Shown here: piece by piece, positions 43,294 through 52,791 of the stretch
Layout: every line of letters starts with the position of its first letter
Position numbering within the stretch: position 1 is the first letter of the stretch
Assembly (NCBI GenBank): GCA_965603515.1
Contig: CBFDDH010000003.1
Coordinates: 1 to 64,000, forward strand
Length of the DNA stretch: 64,000 bases
DNA from: JAUVZL01 sp965603515
GTDB taxonomy: Bacteria; Hydrothermota; Tepidihabitantia; SM23-42
Direction of reading: 5' to 3'
The notes under the pieces: model-generated
What the model was told of the DNA's origin: nothing
Seen by the model: the letters and a program-made list of their open reading frames with translations, nothing else
Database searches by the model: none
Program-made: the position numbers and the translations under genes

Positions 43294-44298
43294 TTACTCT
43301 CTACGCTTTACGCTAATCGCATCGAGTGCTTCACGGGACACTGCGTCAATCGATAAATCCGAAGGCCCGAATTTTTCAAAACGCCTTGTTCCAGCGAGAG
43401 CGATCATCGCCGCATTATCCGTGCAGTATTGTAAGTCTGGGATGTGAAGCATCACACTTTTTTGCTCAGCTAGAACCTGGAATTTATCCCTTAAGCGGCG
43501 GTTCACAGAAACCCCTCCGACAATACCAAGCTGCTCTACCTTTTTTACATCGAGCGTAGCCGAAACTACTTTAACCAAATGTTCAAGTGCAACTTCCTGG
43601 AAATTCACAGCGACATTACTGCAGTCATACTTCGGATTATCTCGTGTATAGTATAAGACGGCCGTTTTCAATCCCGAATAACTGAAATTATAGCCCTTTG
43701 GTTTAGGTAAGGGGAACTTGATCGTCCCTAAATCACCGTCTCTAGCTTGTTTTTCTATATATGGTCCGCCCGGATAAGGCAGGCCCATGAGTCTTGCCAC
43801 CTTGTCAAAAGCCTCTCCGCACGCGTCATCAAGTGTCTTTCCAATGGTCTCGTAAACAAACTCATCTTTCACATAGACGATCTCAGTGTGGCCGCCTGAA
43901 ACAAGAAGCACCAAATACGGATATCCCAGGCATGGATCATTCAGTTGCAGAGCATAGATATGTCCCTCAAGGTGATTAACCGCAATGAGCGGCTTATTAA
44001 GGGCGATAGAAAGCGCTTTGGCAAAAGATAAACCTACGAGCAGTGCTCCGATCAAGCCAGGGCCCCGCGTCACGCTGATCAGATCAATATCATCCAAATC
44101 CTTTTCTGCACTTTCTAAAGCGATTTTCACCAACGGCATTATCACCTTTATATGATTTCGCGCCGCTAGTTCAGGGACAACGCCACCGTATTTTGTATGC
44201 GCGATCTGGGATGCTACAACATTGGCTAGTACTCTCCCCTGTTCTAGAATACCCACTGCGGTCTCATCACATGATGTTTCAATGCCAAGAGTGATCAT
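43294..44298 (-). CDS. tsaD: tRNA N6-threonylcarbamoyladenosine transferase TsaD
   Basis: A 334-residue protein of the Kae1/TsaD family that transfers threonylcarbamoyl to A37 of ANN-decoding tRNAs. It starts MITLGIETSCDETA and has the metal-binding HLEGH motif (VNHLEGHIYAL), LVSGGHTEIV, and GGVSVNRRLR near the end. Length is normal. The transcript should be leaderless, as the ATG is 5 bases from the -10 box; it is divergent from the PrsW-like gene. Confidence 0.96.
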   Translation of the reverse strand: MITLGIETSCDETAVGILEQGRVLANVVASQIAHTKYGGVVPELAARNHIKVIMPLVKIALESAEKDLDDIDLISVTRGPGLIGALLVGLSFAKALSIALNKPLIAVNHLEGHIYALQLNDPCLGYPYLVLLVSGGHTEIVYVKDEFVYETIGKTLDDACGEAFDKVARLMGLPYPGGPYIEKQARDGDLGTIKFPLPKPKGYNFSYSGLKTAVLYYTRDNPKYDCSNVAVNFQEVALEHLVKVVSATLDVKKVEQLGIVGGVSVNRRLRDKFQVLAEQKSVMLHIPDLQYCTDNAAMIALAGTRRFEKFGPSDLSIDAVSREALDAISVKRRE

Positions 44299-44303
44299 GG
44301 TTT

Positions 44304-44331
44304 ATTGTAATCAAATAACTGAAATAATCAA
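44304..44331 (-). promoter_or_regulatory. Promoter of tsaD, leaderless
   Basis: Minus strand TTGATT (44326-44331), 16-base spacer, TACAAT (44304-44309), 5 bases to the ATG. Confidence 0.7.
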
Positions 44332-44359
44332 GATTTCTGAATAAATTTGCTTTAGAACA

Positions 44360-44387
44360 TTGACACATACGTAAATTTGATTAAAGT
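44360..44387 (+). promoter_or_regulatory. Promoter of the PrsW-like gene, leaderless
   Basis: TTGACA (44360-44365), 16-base spacer, TAAAGT (44382-44387), 6 bases to the ATG at 44394. Confidence 0.65.
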
Positions 44388-44393
44388 AAATAT

Positions 44394-45209
44394 ATGGTTT
44401 TCATTTTACTATTGGTCGCCCTTGCTCCATGTTTATTCATGATGTGGTACTTTTATCACCGTGATAAATATGAACCTGAACCCAAGAAAAATATCCTCAA
44501 GATATTCCTGCTCGGCGCACTCATGGTCATCCCTGCAGCTATTATCGAAACGATCTTATTATCCGGTCTGAACGCGATTGTTGGTGGCATTGCCAATATT
44601 TTTGTCATGTCCTTCATAATTATTGCTCCGACTGAAGAACTGCTGAAATTCGTGGCGGTGAAATGGTGGATTTATCGTTCATCTGAATTCGATGAGGTTA
44701 TGGATGGTATTGTGTACACTGTTGCAGCATCACTTGGGTTTGCGACGATAGAGAATATATTATATGTGCTGCAGCACGGTATTGGCACGGGCATTGCCCG
44801 GGCATTTTTAGCGATCCCGGGACACGCGTTCTTTGGTGCTTTAATGGGCTATTATATCGGACGCGCGAAATTCAATAAGGCGAAAGAAAAAAACCTGCTT
44901 ATTAAAGGTGTTATCCTTGCTATTTTCTTGCACGGCCTGTATGATTTTCTCTTGTTCACCCAAACAGTACTCGCCCTGCTTGTCATTGTACTCATAATTG
45001 TCCTTGGATTGGTTGTTCGAAAGAACCTGAAGAAAGCAGAATTACAAAGCAAAAACCGGCTGAAGACCGAAGCGAAAGACAAACCAACAACAGAAGGTGA
45101 ACCCCTGGCAGAAACAAAATCAGAGACAGCAAAAAGCCCTCCAACTGACACCGATGCCGCTAAGACACCTTCAGCAGACACTAACAAACCACAGAAACCC
45201 ATCGCTTGA
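44394..45209 (+). CDS. PrsW-family membrane protease
   Basis: A 271-residue membrane protein with about seven hydrophobic segments and the conserved glutamate and histidine motifs of the PrsW/CPBP-related intramembrane proteases: APTEELLKF, ATIENILY, GHAFFGALMGY and HGLYDFLL. A hydrophilic tail rich in Lys, Thr, Pro and Asp (about 215-271) is unusual and may be a cytoplasmic anchor or disordered tail. In Bacillus PrsW cleaves an anti-sigma factor; no such target is adjacent here. Confidence 0.88.
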   Translation: MVFILLLVALAPCLFMMWYFYHRDKYEPEPKKNILKIFLLGALMVIPAAIIETILLSGLNAIVGGIANIFVMSFIIIAPTEELLKFVAVKWWIYRSSEFDEVMDGIVYTVAASLGFATIENILYVLQHGIGTGIARAFLAIPGHAFFGALMGYYIGRAKFNKAKEKNLLIKGVILAIFLHGLYDFLLFTQTVLALLVIVLIIVLGLVVRKNLKKAELQSKNRLKTEAKDKPTTEGEPLAETKSETAKSPPTDTDAAKTPSADTNKPQKPIA

Positions 45210-45285
45210 TAATCACCCAACCCATTATTAAGCTATTTAGCTATTGCGAAATTGCTTAATCAACTAATTATGTAATCAGCAATTC

Positions 45286-45603
45286 CTAATAGTCTTTTCG
45301 TATTCGTTTAGTTGTCCTTTCCACAAGGTCCTCGCAGCAATGCAAGAATTTACGCACTTCCCTAGGATATTTAATCCAGTACGATGTCTTTTGCTGTTTT
45401 TTCTCATAACGAACAAGATTAGCTAATTTCAATTTTGCAAGGTGCTGACATGCAGTTGCTTTTGATCGATTTACACAACGAGCAATACCGCCCAGATCCA
45501 TTGGTCCTTCGTCCAGAAGCATTTTTACAATGGCGTACGAAATAGGATATCCGACTATTCTACAAATGAGAGAACCACGATACTTTTTCTCTACAAGTTT
45601 CAT
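45286..45603 (-). CDS. ArsR-like winged-helix regulator
   Basis: A 105-residue protein with an ArsR/MarR-like winged helix: ISYAIVKMLLDEGPMDLGGIARCVNRSKATACQHLAKLKLANLVRYEK spans helices 2-4 and the wing (given only as landmarks IARCVNRSKATACQHLAKL). Several cysteines (in RC, AC and HCCED) could bind metal or sense redox state. The start at 45603 is set by a leaderless promoter rather than the longer frame. It is divergent from the DUF2273-like gene; an autoregulatory role is a guess. Confidence 0.65.
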   Translation of the reverse strand: MKLVEKKYRGSLICRIVGYPISYAIVKMLLDEGPMDLGGIARCVNRSKATACQHLAKLKLANLVRYEKKQQKTSYWIKYPREVRKFLHCCEDLVERTTKRIRKDY

Positions 45604-45609
45604 ATCCAC

Positions 45610-45637
45610 ACCATACACATAAATAAGCAATTGTCAA
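45610..45637 (-). promoter_or_regulatory. Promoter of the ArsR-like gene, leaderless
   Basis: Minus strand TTGACA (45632-45637), 16-base spacer, TATGGT (45610-45615), 6 bases to the ATG. Confidence 0.6.
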
Positions 45638-45728
45638 CAAACTGAGCTCACACCATTTCGCTATTAAGTAATTGCGAAATTAACGAATTGCTTAATTAAC
45701 AAATCAACGATTTTCGCTGTGAAGTGTA

Positions 45729-45756
45729 TTGACAAATTGGATATGTTGAATACAAT
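45729..45756 (+). promoter_or_regulatory. Promoter of the DUF2273-like gene, leaderless
   Basis: TTGACA (45729-45734), 16-base spacer, TACAAT (45751-45756), 5 bases to the ATG at 45762. Confidence 0.7.
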
Positions 45757-45761
45757 AAAAC

Positions 45762-45926
45762 ATGTTTAAGCTTAATAAAGCGTTATTAAGTGCGGTTGTT
45801 GCAGGTATATTAGGTATTTTTTTCGCCACTGTTGGATTTTGGCGAACATTGATGATCGTCTTTCTGATCGTTCTTGGATACCTTATTGGTACCTATTTAG
45901 AAACAAGAAAAAAAGACGAAGAGTAA
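45762..45926 (+). CDS. DUF2273-like mini membrane protein
   Basis: A 54-residue product with two short hydrophobic segments: LLSAVVAGILGIFFATVGFW and MIVFLIVLGYLIGTYLE, then a charged tail RKKDEE. The pattern matches DUF2273 proteins, small membrane anchors normally encoded beside Asp23-family envelope-stress genes. No Asp23 gene is adjacent here. The strong leaderless promoter supports a real gene despite its size. Confidence 0.65.
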   Translation: MFKLNKALLSAVVAGILGIFFATVGFWRTLMIVFLIVLGYLIGTYLETRKKDEE

Positions 45927-45940
45927 TCGCCCATAAGGAA

Positions 45941-45983
45941 CCAAAAAAGTGCAAAGCGGTCTACATAGTGTAGACCGCTTTGC
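45941..45983 (-). terminator. Intrinsic terminator of the secreted-protein operon
   Basis: A 15-bp perfect stem GCAAAGCGGTCTACA with loop TAG (45951-45983). On the minus strand it is followed by ACTTTTTTGG, giving a U-tract, so it ends the operon whose last gene stops at 46012. It may also act on the convergent DUF2273-like transcript. Confidence 0.85.
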
Positions 45984-46011
45984 TCATACTTGCAGGACTT
46001 CAGCAAGTCCA

Positions 46012-47127
46012 TTAATCAATTACGATTTTCTGTTTTACTTCCAGTTCGTTCGACTCGAGAATAAGAAAATAAATACCTTTTGACTGTCCATGCACATCGA
46101 TAATGTTTGACCCATTTTTCACGTTGCCCTGCCAGAGTAAACCTATGTCACGTCCAAGCACATCATAAAGTCGGAGTGTTGCATAACCGGTTCCTGATAC
46201 GTCGAATTTCACATTGAAAGTACCGTGCGATGGATTTGGTAAAACCTCCATTGTATTAACGTCAAAACCGATATTCTGGTCCTCTTCGACCGCGATCACG
46301 TTTTGATATACATCAATCGCATCTGAATTCTGAGACCAGTAGTATGTTGAATAACCCATAGTATCACCTGGTGCACCAACAGTATCGGGTCGTGCAACTA
46401 TCTTGTAGGCAAAATAAGTAGTCCAGTGGGTCCAGGCTAAGAACATATCACTCTCAAACATCCAAAATACTGTTGTATCACCAGTATCGCCCTGGACTGG
46501 GATAAAACCTATTTCCATAACTTCCAGGCCATCATTTAGAGCATTCGGCGTACCTGCACCTGTACTGTCAGCAACTAACCAATAACCCAATACACTGTAG
46601 TCTATCGGGTCTAGTGTATCGGTCTCCATTGGATTTGGAATCTTTACCCATATTGTATCATCCGCACCTGCACCCTGACCAGTTTGTGAAACGATCGGTT
46701 TAGGTATGACTCTTACAGTATCTGATGGTAACCATAGTTCCGGTGTAGTAGCATTTATTGTATCACTAAATAACCAGTAGAAACCTGTATGATCAATATT
46801 ACTACCATAAGTACCCGGGTCATGGATATATGCTGTATCAATCGAACCTAGGGTCACTAATGTATCACCCGAAAACCAAGGAGTAACACCACCATTAAAA
46901 TTACCTATCTGAGCCATCCAATATGTGGTTTCAGTTGCTGATGCAACAGATGACTCAGTAACATAATGTGTTTGTGCCTTGTAGATATTATAAACAAACC
47001 AGTGCTTACCAGTCGTATCACAACCTGCGGGCCAGTTCTCTAGAAACTGGACTAGACTCTTGGCCTGGGCATGTAGTATTACACTTGGTAGTATAAGTAT
47101 AATGATGATGAATTTAGCTAATCTCAT
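46012..47127 (-). CDS. Secreted protein with type IX sorting domain
   Basis: A 371-residue exported protein: signal peptide (about 1-21, cleaved near LHAQA), a beta-rich region without a recognised domain containing repeated GDT/PDTV phrases, and a C-terminal type A sorting domain (about 290-371) with VLPNPSHGTFNVKFD, LRLYDVLGRDIG and the final KGIYFLILESNELEVKQKIVI. Such domains direct proteins through the Por (type IX) system to the surface. Last gene of the operon, 13 bases after the preceding gene and before a clear terminator. Confidence 0.85.
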   Translation of the reverse strand: MRLAKFIIIILILPSVILHAQAKSLVQFLENWPAGCDTTGKHWFVYNIYKAQTHYVTESSVASATETTYWMAQIGNFNGGVTPWFSGDTLVTLGSIDTAYIHDPGTYGSNIDHTGFYWLFSDTINATTPELWLPSDTVRVIPKPIVSQTGQGAGADDTIWVKIPNPMETDTLDPIDYSVLGYWLVADSTGAGTPNALNDGLEVMEIGFIPVQGDTGDTTVFWMFESDMFLAWTHWTTYFAYKIVARPDTVGAPGDTMGYSTYYWSQNSDAIDVYQNVIAVEEDQNIGFDVNTMEVLPNPSHGTFNVKFDVSGTGYATLRLYDVLGRDIGLLWQGNVKNGSNIIDVHGQSKGIYFLILESNELEVKQKIVID

Positions 47128-47140
47128 GATTTTCTCCTGT

Positions 47141-49273
47141 TTAATGTACTAACACTATCTTACGATGTGTATTAAGGTCTTCTGTTTTCATGTTAACAAA
47201 GTAAACACCTGCTGCAACTTTTCTATTCATATCATCCTCGCCATCCCAATATGACGTGTAGAAACCTGAGTCAAGTTTCTCAGAAACCAGAGTTCTTATC
47301 AATCTTCCACTTATATCGTAGATTCTAATATTAACTAACGCTTCATGAGGAAGTGCATAGCTAAAATTTGCTCTGGTACTAAATGGATTTGGATTGATGT
47401 CCATTGAGTAAGCAATAGGACACATATCTATTAACTCTCCATCATCTTCCTGATAACTACTGTAAACCGTTTCATAACCTCCTATGATAACAGGGTGAAT
47501 CGCAACTTCGCCTTCTGCGGTATATTTCCGTTCGTTAATAATAACAACATTAAGACACATGTCCGTCTGATATATGCTATAGCCAATAACATTATCATTT
47601 TCAACTGAGGGCCACGATTTTGTCATGGATCTTGCATTCTCTCGTGTTTCAGGCATTAGCACAAAGGACAGATCACCGATATCTTGAATATCAATGCCTT
47701 TATCAAGCGTGAATTTCACAACATCAAAGTAACCTCTACCGTCTTTTGTCGCCTCAGCCATTAGTATCACATCTTCCCCATGTTGCCACGGTGATTTAAA
47801 ATTGCCGGTATTGAACCAGAGGACACCGATATCATCTTTCTTTGCAACACCACTACCCACGATATTCTCAGTAAGTGCATCTTTTGGCTTACTAAGTCGG
47901 TATGCAGTAAAAATGATATTATCAAATTCACCACTGTTAAAGCGCGCAACAACAAGATGAGATACACCAACATTCCGATAATCAATTGATTTCTTTTTAT
48001 GTGCATCAGTTCTTATATAACTCGCCGAATTTTCATGATCGTCACGCATAACACCACTAGCAGTAATAACAATATCTTTGCTCATCCACGTAGGATGTCT
48101 ATCCGGTTCAGTAAATTTACCTAAACGTACTGCTACACGTTCAGATGATGCTTTGCTCTTGCTGAGGATCAAGCTGCCCGACCTATTAGTGTATTCTGTT
48201 GGGTTCCATGTCGTGTCAGTTGTCATGACAAATTCGTAAGCACGGCCTGGATTTATTGAGAAATCAGTTCCAAGCCAACCGATCGGGAAAATATATGTAT
48301 AATTCTCGTATAATTGATCATCCCGAAGATTATTTATCTCTGCAACTGGATCTCCGCTCGGACTATATTCCGTCGTTATATCACTCGCATTATTGTATAC
48401 AGCATTATACGGAATGGATACCCAATTACGATCGCTCGTTGCGCCAGTATTCTCATTAAGGATCACCAGACCATTTGGATTATTCGAACCAACAAGCATC
48501 AAAACAGTATCGCGGTCAGTAACCATTTCATATGCTTTGCCTTTAATAATAGAGAAATTTGTGCCGAGCCAACCAATTGGGAAAATATATGTATAATTCT
48601 CATATAATTGATCATCCCGCAGGTTGTTTATTTCCTCAAGGGGATCACCAGATGGACTGAGATCGGCTGTTAATTCCGATACTGTTGAATAATTGCTATG
48701 CCAGGGAAGGCCTGTCCAGTTACGGTCACTCGTTGCACCCGTGTTTTCGTTGAAGAATTTCGCTAATTTGTACCCCATATTAGATTTCAAACTGCGGTTT
48801 CGTGCTATATCGACTGCCTTTACAAGATAGTAGTAACTGTCACCAGAACTCAGGGCTCCTGCATCAGTGAATACAGTATCAGGTTGGATCGTTGCACCGA
48901 CTGAATCTGAAGAACCTGGAATAAAAGAAGGTGAAGTACTTCGGTATACAACATAGTAATGAACCGTCTCAGGATTACCAAGAGTATCCGTGGTGATCAT
49001 ATTCCAGGTAAGTTCTACATCGCTGCCTGATTTCTCAGCTGGGTTAATATATGGAGCGATTGGTGGAAATGCCTCAGGTGGATGCCAAAAACCGATCACA
49101 CCCTGGTAATCAGTATCCGTAACACTACCGATCGCAGTTTGGCTTATTGTCCCCTGCAAAATATAATTTGTGGATGTCATCTTTCTTCCACCTGAAGAAA
49201 GAACATCCTTCTTTAAAACATAATTCTGTGCAAATAGAAATAACGGTATCAATAATAAGATGACTTTTTTCAT
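47141..49273 (-). CDS. Secreted FnIII protein with C-terminal sorting/FlgD-like domain
   Basis: The 710-residue protein starts with a signal peptide (to about LFLFAQ), then a segment like those of surface proteins ending in GFWHPPE, an FnIII-like domain (about 72-165), two copies of a region of about 95 residues (each NENTGATSDRNW, PSGDP, NNLRDDQLYENYTYIFPIGWLG and GRAYE/GKAYE), and a C-terminal domain with INPNPFSTRANFSYALP, IRIYDISGRLIRTL and GVYFVNMKT. It lies in the surface-protein operon but has its own promoter with GGAGG leader. Function is unknown; the domain copies suggest a binding role. Confidence 0.82.
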   Translation of the reverse strand: MKKVILLLIPLFLFAQNYVLKKDVLSSGGRKMTSTNYILQGTISQTAIGSVTDTDYQGVIGFWHPPEAFPPIAPYINPAEKSGSDVELTWNMITTDTLGNPETVHYYVVYRSTSPSFIPGSSDSVGATIQPDTVFTDAGALSSGDSYYYLVKAVDIARNRSLKSNMGYKLAKFFNENTGATSDRNWTGLPWHSNYSTVSELTADLSPSGDPLEEINNLRDDQLYENYTYIFPIGWLGTNFSIIKGKAYEMVTDRDTVLMLVGSNNPNGLVILNENTGATSDRNWVSIPYNAVYNNASDITTEYSPSGDPVAEINNLRDDQLYENYTYIFPIGWLGTDFSINPGRAYEFVMTTDTTWNPTEYTNRSGSLILSKSKASSERVAVRLGKFTEPDRHPTWMSKDIVITASGVMRDDHENSASYIRTDAHKKKSIDYRNVGVSHLVVARFNSGEFDNIIFTAYRLSKPKDALTENIVGSGVAKKDDIGVLWFNTGNFKSPWQHGEDVILMAEATKDGRGYFDVVKFTLDKGIDIQDIGDLSFVLMPETRENARSMTKSWPSVENDNVIGYSIYQTDMCLNVVIINERKYTAEGEVAIHPVIIGGYETVYSSYQEDDGELIDMCPIAYSMDINPNPFSTRANFSYALPHEALVNIRIYDISGRLIRTLVSEKLDSGFYTSYWDGEDDMNRKVAAGVYFVNMKTEDLNTHRKIVLVH

Positions 49274-49291
49274 CTCACCTCCTACCTTGCA

Positions 49292-49319
49292 ATCCTATCA
49301 GATATTTCTCGTATGTCAA
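49292..49319 (-). promoter_or_regulatory. Internal promoter before the FnIII protein gene
   Basis: Minus strand TTGACA (49314-49319), 16-base spacer, TAGGAT (49292-49297), 18-base leader with GGAGG. Confidence 0.7.
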
Positions 49320-49385
49320 GCATAATCCTATCTTTCATTTTCTGTTCTTTTACTAATTCATTATACATGCTATCTCTTAACAAAG

Positions 49386-52300
49386 CTATTGATCTAAAAA
49401 TCTGGTCTTTTCTTCCAGAATTTCAAGTCTTTTCTTTAATTCAGCATTTTCTTCCTGCACTTCTTCGATGAGCATGGTCAGTTCCTGGATCGCTGCAAGC
49501 GAAACACCAGCCATATCAGTTGCAGAAATATGCTTTTTGTCAAAATCAGCCTGTCCGCTTCCGCAATAGAATTCGTCATAGAATCTTTCGACATCGGGAA
49601 GAATATGCTGTTCTTTGCTGTCCGTTGTTTTATAGATGAAAACCGGTATCGACTTTATCTTTTTAAGGAGATTTGTCTTATTGACAGCCTGTAAACTAAA
49701 TCTATTCCGGTCGAATGAACCATCAGACCAAACTCCAGTGGCTGAAAGATATGCAGTATTACCATTTGTAGTGTTCGTCCCGACAACGATCGGCCAGTTG
49801 CCTGGTGCGATATCATGATGGTCAGCATTGATCCAAAAACATCCCGAATTACTGCCGTCATAAAAGATAACAAAATGATCGTCATTAACATAGACATAAT
49901 TACCAAAAGCCATGGAATAATCTGCATTTGTTGTTATTGAATCCCGGTAACCACAAGGAATGGCCGAACAATAACCGGCATTATAATTCACATAACCATT
50001 ACCAATGTAACTATGATAGTCTGTACCGGTCGAGTTACCGTAACCACCGCCGATAAAGGCTCGATGCCCATTCGTAGTATTATTATAACCGCCGCAAATG
50101 ACAGAATATTCCTCATTGATCGTGTTTGCATTACCACCAGCAATAACACCATATTCAGCACTACTAGTATTTGATTTACCACCTCCGACAAAAGCATATT
50201 TGGCAGTTGCAGAGTTATTCCGTCCACCAACCACAACCACAGCAGTATCTATGTTCTCATCACCAGCGAGATTGTCATAACCTCCTAGAATACTCCCATA
50301 TCTTCCCATTACCGTATCTGCCCGACCTCCACCTATACTGATATAGTTGGCAATGTTCGGACCCGCAGAATTTTCCTGACCACCGCCCACAAAGGAATAG
50401 ATATTTGCGTTATTATCACGACCGCCAACAATCGTTCCATATGAACCATGAGTAACATTGCTAAAACCACCACCTACTGTACTGTAGTTCCACATGGCTT
50501 TGTTTCCGTATCCACCACCTATTGTAATATGTTGTGTTGAGGGATTAGTAGTACCTGTGGTGCATACCACCCCAAGATTAATATGCGTATATGCGCTATC
50601 TCCATAAAATACATTATTAGCATCACCGCGGGCTATACCAACAAGATTTGATGTAAAAAGTACGCTATCTGGGGTACCTCGCGTCCAATCATTATCTTCT
50701 GGTACAGCACCACTTATTGTAAGATCACCATCAATATTTACATCACCGACAAAATACCCTGCCCAGTTATTAGTGGATGCGTTTGTTGCCGAAGCATAAA
50801 TACCATAGTTATTTGTACTTATTCCATCACAAGCTGCATAAACTGCGTAACTGGTTCCACCATTATCATTGTTATAACCATACACAGCAACACCATCTGA
50901 GCCTGCGTTGGGTTTTATCCCGAGTACCCCAATATTTGTTGGATTATAAGGCATTCCTGTAGCTGAAAGCACACCGAGTTGCCCTTCGGCATATATGGAA
51001 GCACCACTCTGATCAGCCCCCCTGACTGCAGCATAGCCACCAGTATAACTAACAACATTTAGTTTGTGGTTACTTGGCGTTTGGGTGCCGACTCCTACAT
51101 TACCAGCATTGCCACAAATATAAAGATTACCACTACTGCCTGCACCCCTACTTAAATATAAATTATCCGACCCGGATCCATTAGTAAGCTGCCAGTCATA
51201 ACTACCGCCCGTGACAAATGATATGGTCGATGCATATAAACTGTCAGGACGGGATAAATGAATACTGGTCTGACCTGTTGAATCAGCAACAGTCAAATCA
51301 CCAAGAGGTGTAGGTGTGCCGATCCCAACATTGCCGGAAATATTGGAATACATGTCATTGCCGGAAATAGTCCAATCACTATCTTCTACATCTGTCCAAG
51401 CTAATTGTCCTGAGCCATCTGTTTTCATTACCTGATTTGCTGAACCATCGTCAACCGGAAATTCATATCCATTCATCTCATCACCAAACCATATATGTGG
51501 CATGTCGACCATAAAGGTTGAATCCTCCGTACATTTTGCCCTGATGCCAAACAGATAAGAATAATTCGCTGTGGAAAAAATTGTATCTGCATAGCCACCG
51601 AGTATCGCTGAATATTGACCCTCAACATAATTCAGATCGCCGCCGCCAATTGTCGCATAGGTGGCGTTGGTCCTGTTCCGGAATCCACCAAGTATAGCAG
51701 CATACTCTCCGGCCGCGTAGATGTCTCTACCCCCGCCCACTGTAGTATATGGTCCCGCGGCAGTATTACCATCACCACCAAGAAGGCTCGCATAGTAGCC
51801 GAGTACTGAATTGTCCCCTCCACCGCCAATGGTTGCATGGAAGTTACTCACGCTATTCCCTTGTCCTCCGCCAATAAAACTGAATTTGTTGGTTACGGAA
51901 TTATCCCAGCCGCCAACGACCACCGCAGAAGTGTCATTAGAAAAATCACCAGCAACATTACTATAACCACCGCCAATAAATGAACGATAACCATTTGTGT
52001 TGTTTTCCAGTCCACCGACAATTGCTGATGCTTGTCCCAGAGCCAAATTCGACTGCCCACTGCCAATAAAACATTGTTGCCCTCGGGCTTTATTCTGCAC
52101 ACCATTTACTATTGTGCCATATGCAGAATCTGCTTTACATCCCCAACCACTGAGGATGGCAACATCTCCAGACCCAGCGCCACTGTTGCCGGTTGTACAG
52201 CTCACACCAAAATTGACTTGCCTGTGCACATTACCCAGAAGCTCATTAGATGCATTCCCTCTGGCTATACCAAGAAAGTCAACAGTGAATAGAACACTAT

Positions 52301-52778
52301 CCGGGGTTCCACGTTCCCAGTCATAGTCAGAATTTACATTCCTTGCATATTCAGCAGTATCAGAATAGGTTGCCATATATGCATAACCAGCTGATGTCAT
52401 CCGTGTACGCGGTGCAAGAGTTACCGGACCTTCAAGAGTAAGTTCTAACCAGCGATCAGTACCATCAATAAAAACACTGTCTGGTATTGTATTATTAGTC
52501 CCAAGGATAACACTAAAAACACCTCGCACAATTGGTATATTTGTTTGTGTTTCAGTCCACCATAAATTGCCCCCGCTTACGTTATCATAGATGTTGAACG
52601 TCATATTCAGAGTATCATCTATCGGAATACCCAAGGTATCAGTTAGATAACCCTGATAACTCATAAGTTTTGGAACAAAACGTTCCCGGTCTTTTGTTCT
52701 GTATGAACCTATACTAACCTGACTGTAACCAATAGCCATAACCATAAGAAACATGCATAGCATTGCTTTACGCAACAT
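49386..52778 (-). CDS. Giant YadA-head-like surface protein with coiled-coil/S74-like tail
   Basis: An 1130-residue exported protein. After a signal peptide (about 1-19) comes a conserved head domain (about 32-145, PKLMSYQGYLTDTLG to TSAGYAYMA). Two long blocks of 15-residue repeats of the type YxxIxGGxxNxAxGx follow, as in YadA-head left-handed rolls, with IGTPTP-type blocks between. The tail (about 1035-1130) has FDRNRFSLQAV, DVERFYDEF, DMAGVSLAAIQEL and a heptad coiled coil, like the intramolecular chaperone (S74) tails of tail spikes and related adhesins. It may form trimeric fibres. No membrane beta-barrel anchor or sorting domain is seen, so attachment is unknown. Confidence 0.85.
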   Translation of the reverse strand: MLRKAMLCMFLMVMAIGYSQVSIGSYRTKDRERFVPKLMSYQGYLTDTLGIPIDDTLNMTFNIYDNVSGGNLWWTETQTNIPIVRGVFSVILGTNNTIPDSVFIDGTDRWLELTLEGPVTLAPRTRMTSAGYAYMATYSDTAEYARNVNSDYDWERGTPDSVLFTVDFLGIARGNASNELLGNVHRQVNFGVSCTTGNSGAGSGDVAILSGWGCKADSAYGTIVNGVQNKARGQQCFIGSGQSNLALGQASAIVGGLENNTNGYRSFIGGGYSNVAGDFSNDTSAVVVGGWDNSVTNKFSFIGGGQGNSVSNFHATIGGGGDNSVLGYYASLLGGDGNTAAGPYTTVGGGRDIYAAGEYAAILGGFRNRTNATYATIGGGDLNYVEGQYSAILGGYADTIFSTANYSYLFGIRAKCTEDSTFMVDMPHIWFGDEMNGYEFPVDDGSANQVMKTDGSGQLAWTDVEDSDWTISGNDMYSNISGNVGIGTPTPLGDLTVADSTGQTSIHLSRPDSLYASTISFVTGGSYDWQLTNGSGSDNLYLSRGAGSSGNLYICGNAGNVGVGTQTPSNHKLNVVSYTGGYAAVRGADQSGASIYAEGQLGVLSATGMPYNPTNIGVLGIKPNAGSDGVAVYGYNNDNGGTSYAVYAACDGISTNNYGIYASATNASTNNWAGYFVGDVNIDGDLTISGAVPEDNDWTRGTPDSVLFTSNLVGIARGDANNVFYGDSAYTHINLGVVCTTGTTNPSTQHITIGGGYGNKAMWNYSTVGGGFSNVTHGSYGTIVGGRDNNANIYSFVGGGQENSAGPNIANYISIGGGRADTVMGRYGSILGGYDNLAGDENIDTAVVVVGGRNNSATAKYAFVGGGKSNTSSAEYGVIAGGNANTINEEYSVICGGYNNTTNGHRAFIGGGYGNSTGTDYHSYIGNGYVNYNAGYCSAIPCGYRDSITTNADYSMAFGNYVYVNDDHFVIFYDGSNSGCFWINADHHDIAPGNWPIVVGTNTTNGNTAYLSATGVWSDGSFDRNRFSLQAVNKTNLLKKIKSIPVFIYKTTDSKEQHILPDVERFYDEFYCGSGQADFDKKHISATDMAGVSLAAIQELTMLIEEVQEENAELKKRLEILEEKTRFLDQ

Positions 52779-52791
52779 AAAAAGCCTCCTT

